DNA of 5,038 nucleotides from UMGS1649 sp045659265 (GTDB taxonomy: Bacteria; Bacillota; Clostridia; TANB77; CAG-465). The stretch lies in contig JAZOWO010000020.1 in the NCBI GenBank assembly GCA_045659265.1, positions 1-5,038 of the forward strand, read 5' to 3'. Positions within the stretch are counted from its first letter, which is position 1, and the number at the start of each line of letters is the position of its first letter. Positions 4,803 to 5,038 of this stretch are shown here, one piece after another. Under the pieces are notes generated by a model, which had not been told where the DNA came from, made no database searches, and was given only the letters and a program-made list of their open reading frames with translations. The translations under genes were made by a program, and so were the position numbers.

Positions 4803-5038
4803 TGAGATATTGTTAAGTCAGATTAAAAAGTGTGGAAAATATTTAACATATGGCTACGATATTGATACTAAAGAAAACGTACTAGAATATTTAAGTAAAA
4901 ATGAGGTAGATATTCTAGTTACTAAAGATACATTAAATGGCGAAATTGAATTTAAAGAATATATACGTGAAATCAAGAAGTTACAATGTTCAATAAAAAT
5001 AGTTGTAGTTGTTTCATGTTTAACAGAAGATATAAAAG
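4774..5038 (+). CDS. Receiver-like N-terminal domain, possibly of a CpaE/MinD-like ATPase (cut by the window end)
   Basis: The first 88 residues are present, with no stop before the window edge. ATG 4774 has AGAGG (4763-4767) at 6-nt spacing and lies inside the end of the VirB4 gene, so translation is probably coupled. The sequence begins MKKVLIAMDNEILLSQIKKC, then NVLEYLSKNEVDILVTKDTL, then KIVVVVSCLTEDIK. This is the alternating strand-helix layout of a response-regulator receiver. The acidic pocket and acceptor are degenerate: the residue aligned with the phospho-accepting Asp is Lys, with Asp one place later, and the usual Met/Leu-Pro after it is Leu-Asn. Such pseudo-receivers are found at the N-terminus of CpaE-like P-loop ATPases, which occur near secretion and pilus genes. 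That assignment is an inference, because the ATPase part would lie outside the window. A diverged stand-alone response regulator is the alternative. Confidence 0.7.
   Translation, partial: MKKVLIAMDNEILLSQIKKCGKYLTYGYDIDTKENVLEYLSKNEVDILVTKDTLNGEIEFKEYIREIKKLQCSIKIVVVVSCLTEDIK

Overview
The window looks like a chromosomal piece of a low-GC, endospore-forming member of the Clostridia (Bacillota). This rests on the strongly A/T-biased codons, the Bacillus-type Shine-Dalgarno sites, a Spo0E-family gene behind tandem Spo0A-type boxes, and the C-terminal part of a YmfH-type M16 protein. I cannot name the species.

Layout from left to right. (1) Positions 1-798, plus strand: the 3' part of an M16-family peptidase-like gene (YmfH/YfmH), closed by a strong terminator at 824-850. 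(2) Positions 872-1350, plus strand: a stand-alone transcription unit with a perfect sigma-A promoter (TTGACA, 17 bp, TATAAT) and its own terminator. It contains no plausible reading frame, is visibly richer in G+C than its surroundings, and folds on paper into a large multi-branched RNA of about 440 nt. A long-range closing helix (949-955 with 1299-1305), a 10-bp arm with a GAAA tetraloop, and a nested three-helix arm at 1197-1271 support this. I recognise no family for it, and it is the most interesting object here. (3) Positions 1360-1637, plus strand: three Spo0A-box-like heptamers exactly 10 bp apart, then a second near-perfect sigma-A promoter and a 58-aa Spo0E-family phosphatase gene. 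(4) Positions 2539 down to 1620, minus strand: a tight operon of three small uncharacterised genes (57, 143 and 103 aa). Its end overlaps the spo0E-like gene convergently. (5) Positions 2605 to the end, plus strand and divergent from (4): a tightly packed operon with a TraC-like (VirB4-N-terminal-like) protein, a compact VirB4-type ATPase with intact Walker motifs, and the start of a protein with a degenerate receiver-like domain.

Functional reading. The Spo0E-like protein would remove phosphate from Spo0A, and its gene appears to sit under Spo0A control, so a feedback loop is likely. The right-hand operon encodes the ATPase part of a type IV secretion-like or conjugation-like machine. No relaxase, coupling protein, integrase or att site is visible, so whether it belongs to a mobile element is open. 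The large RNA is an independent gene between the M16 gene and the spo0E-like gene.
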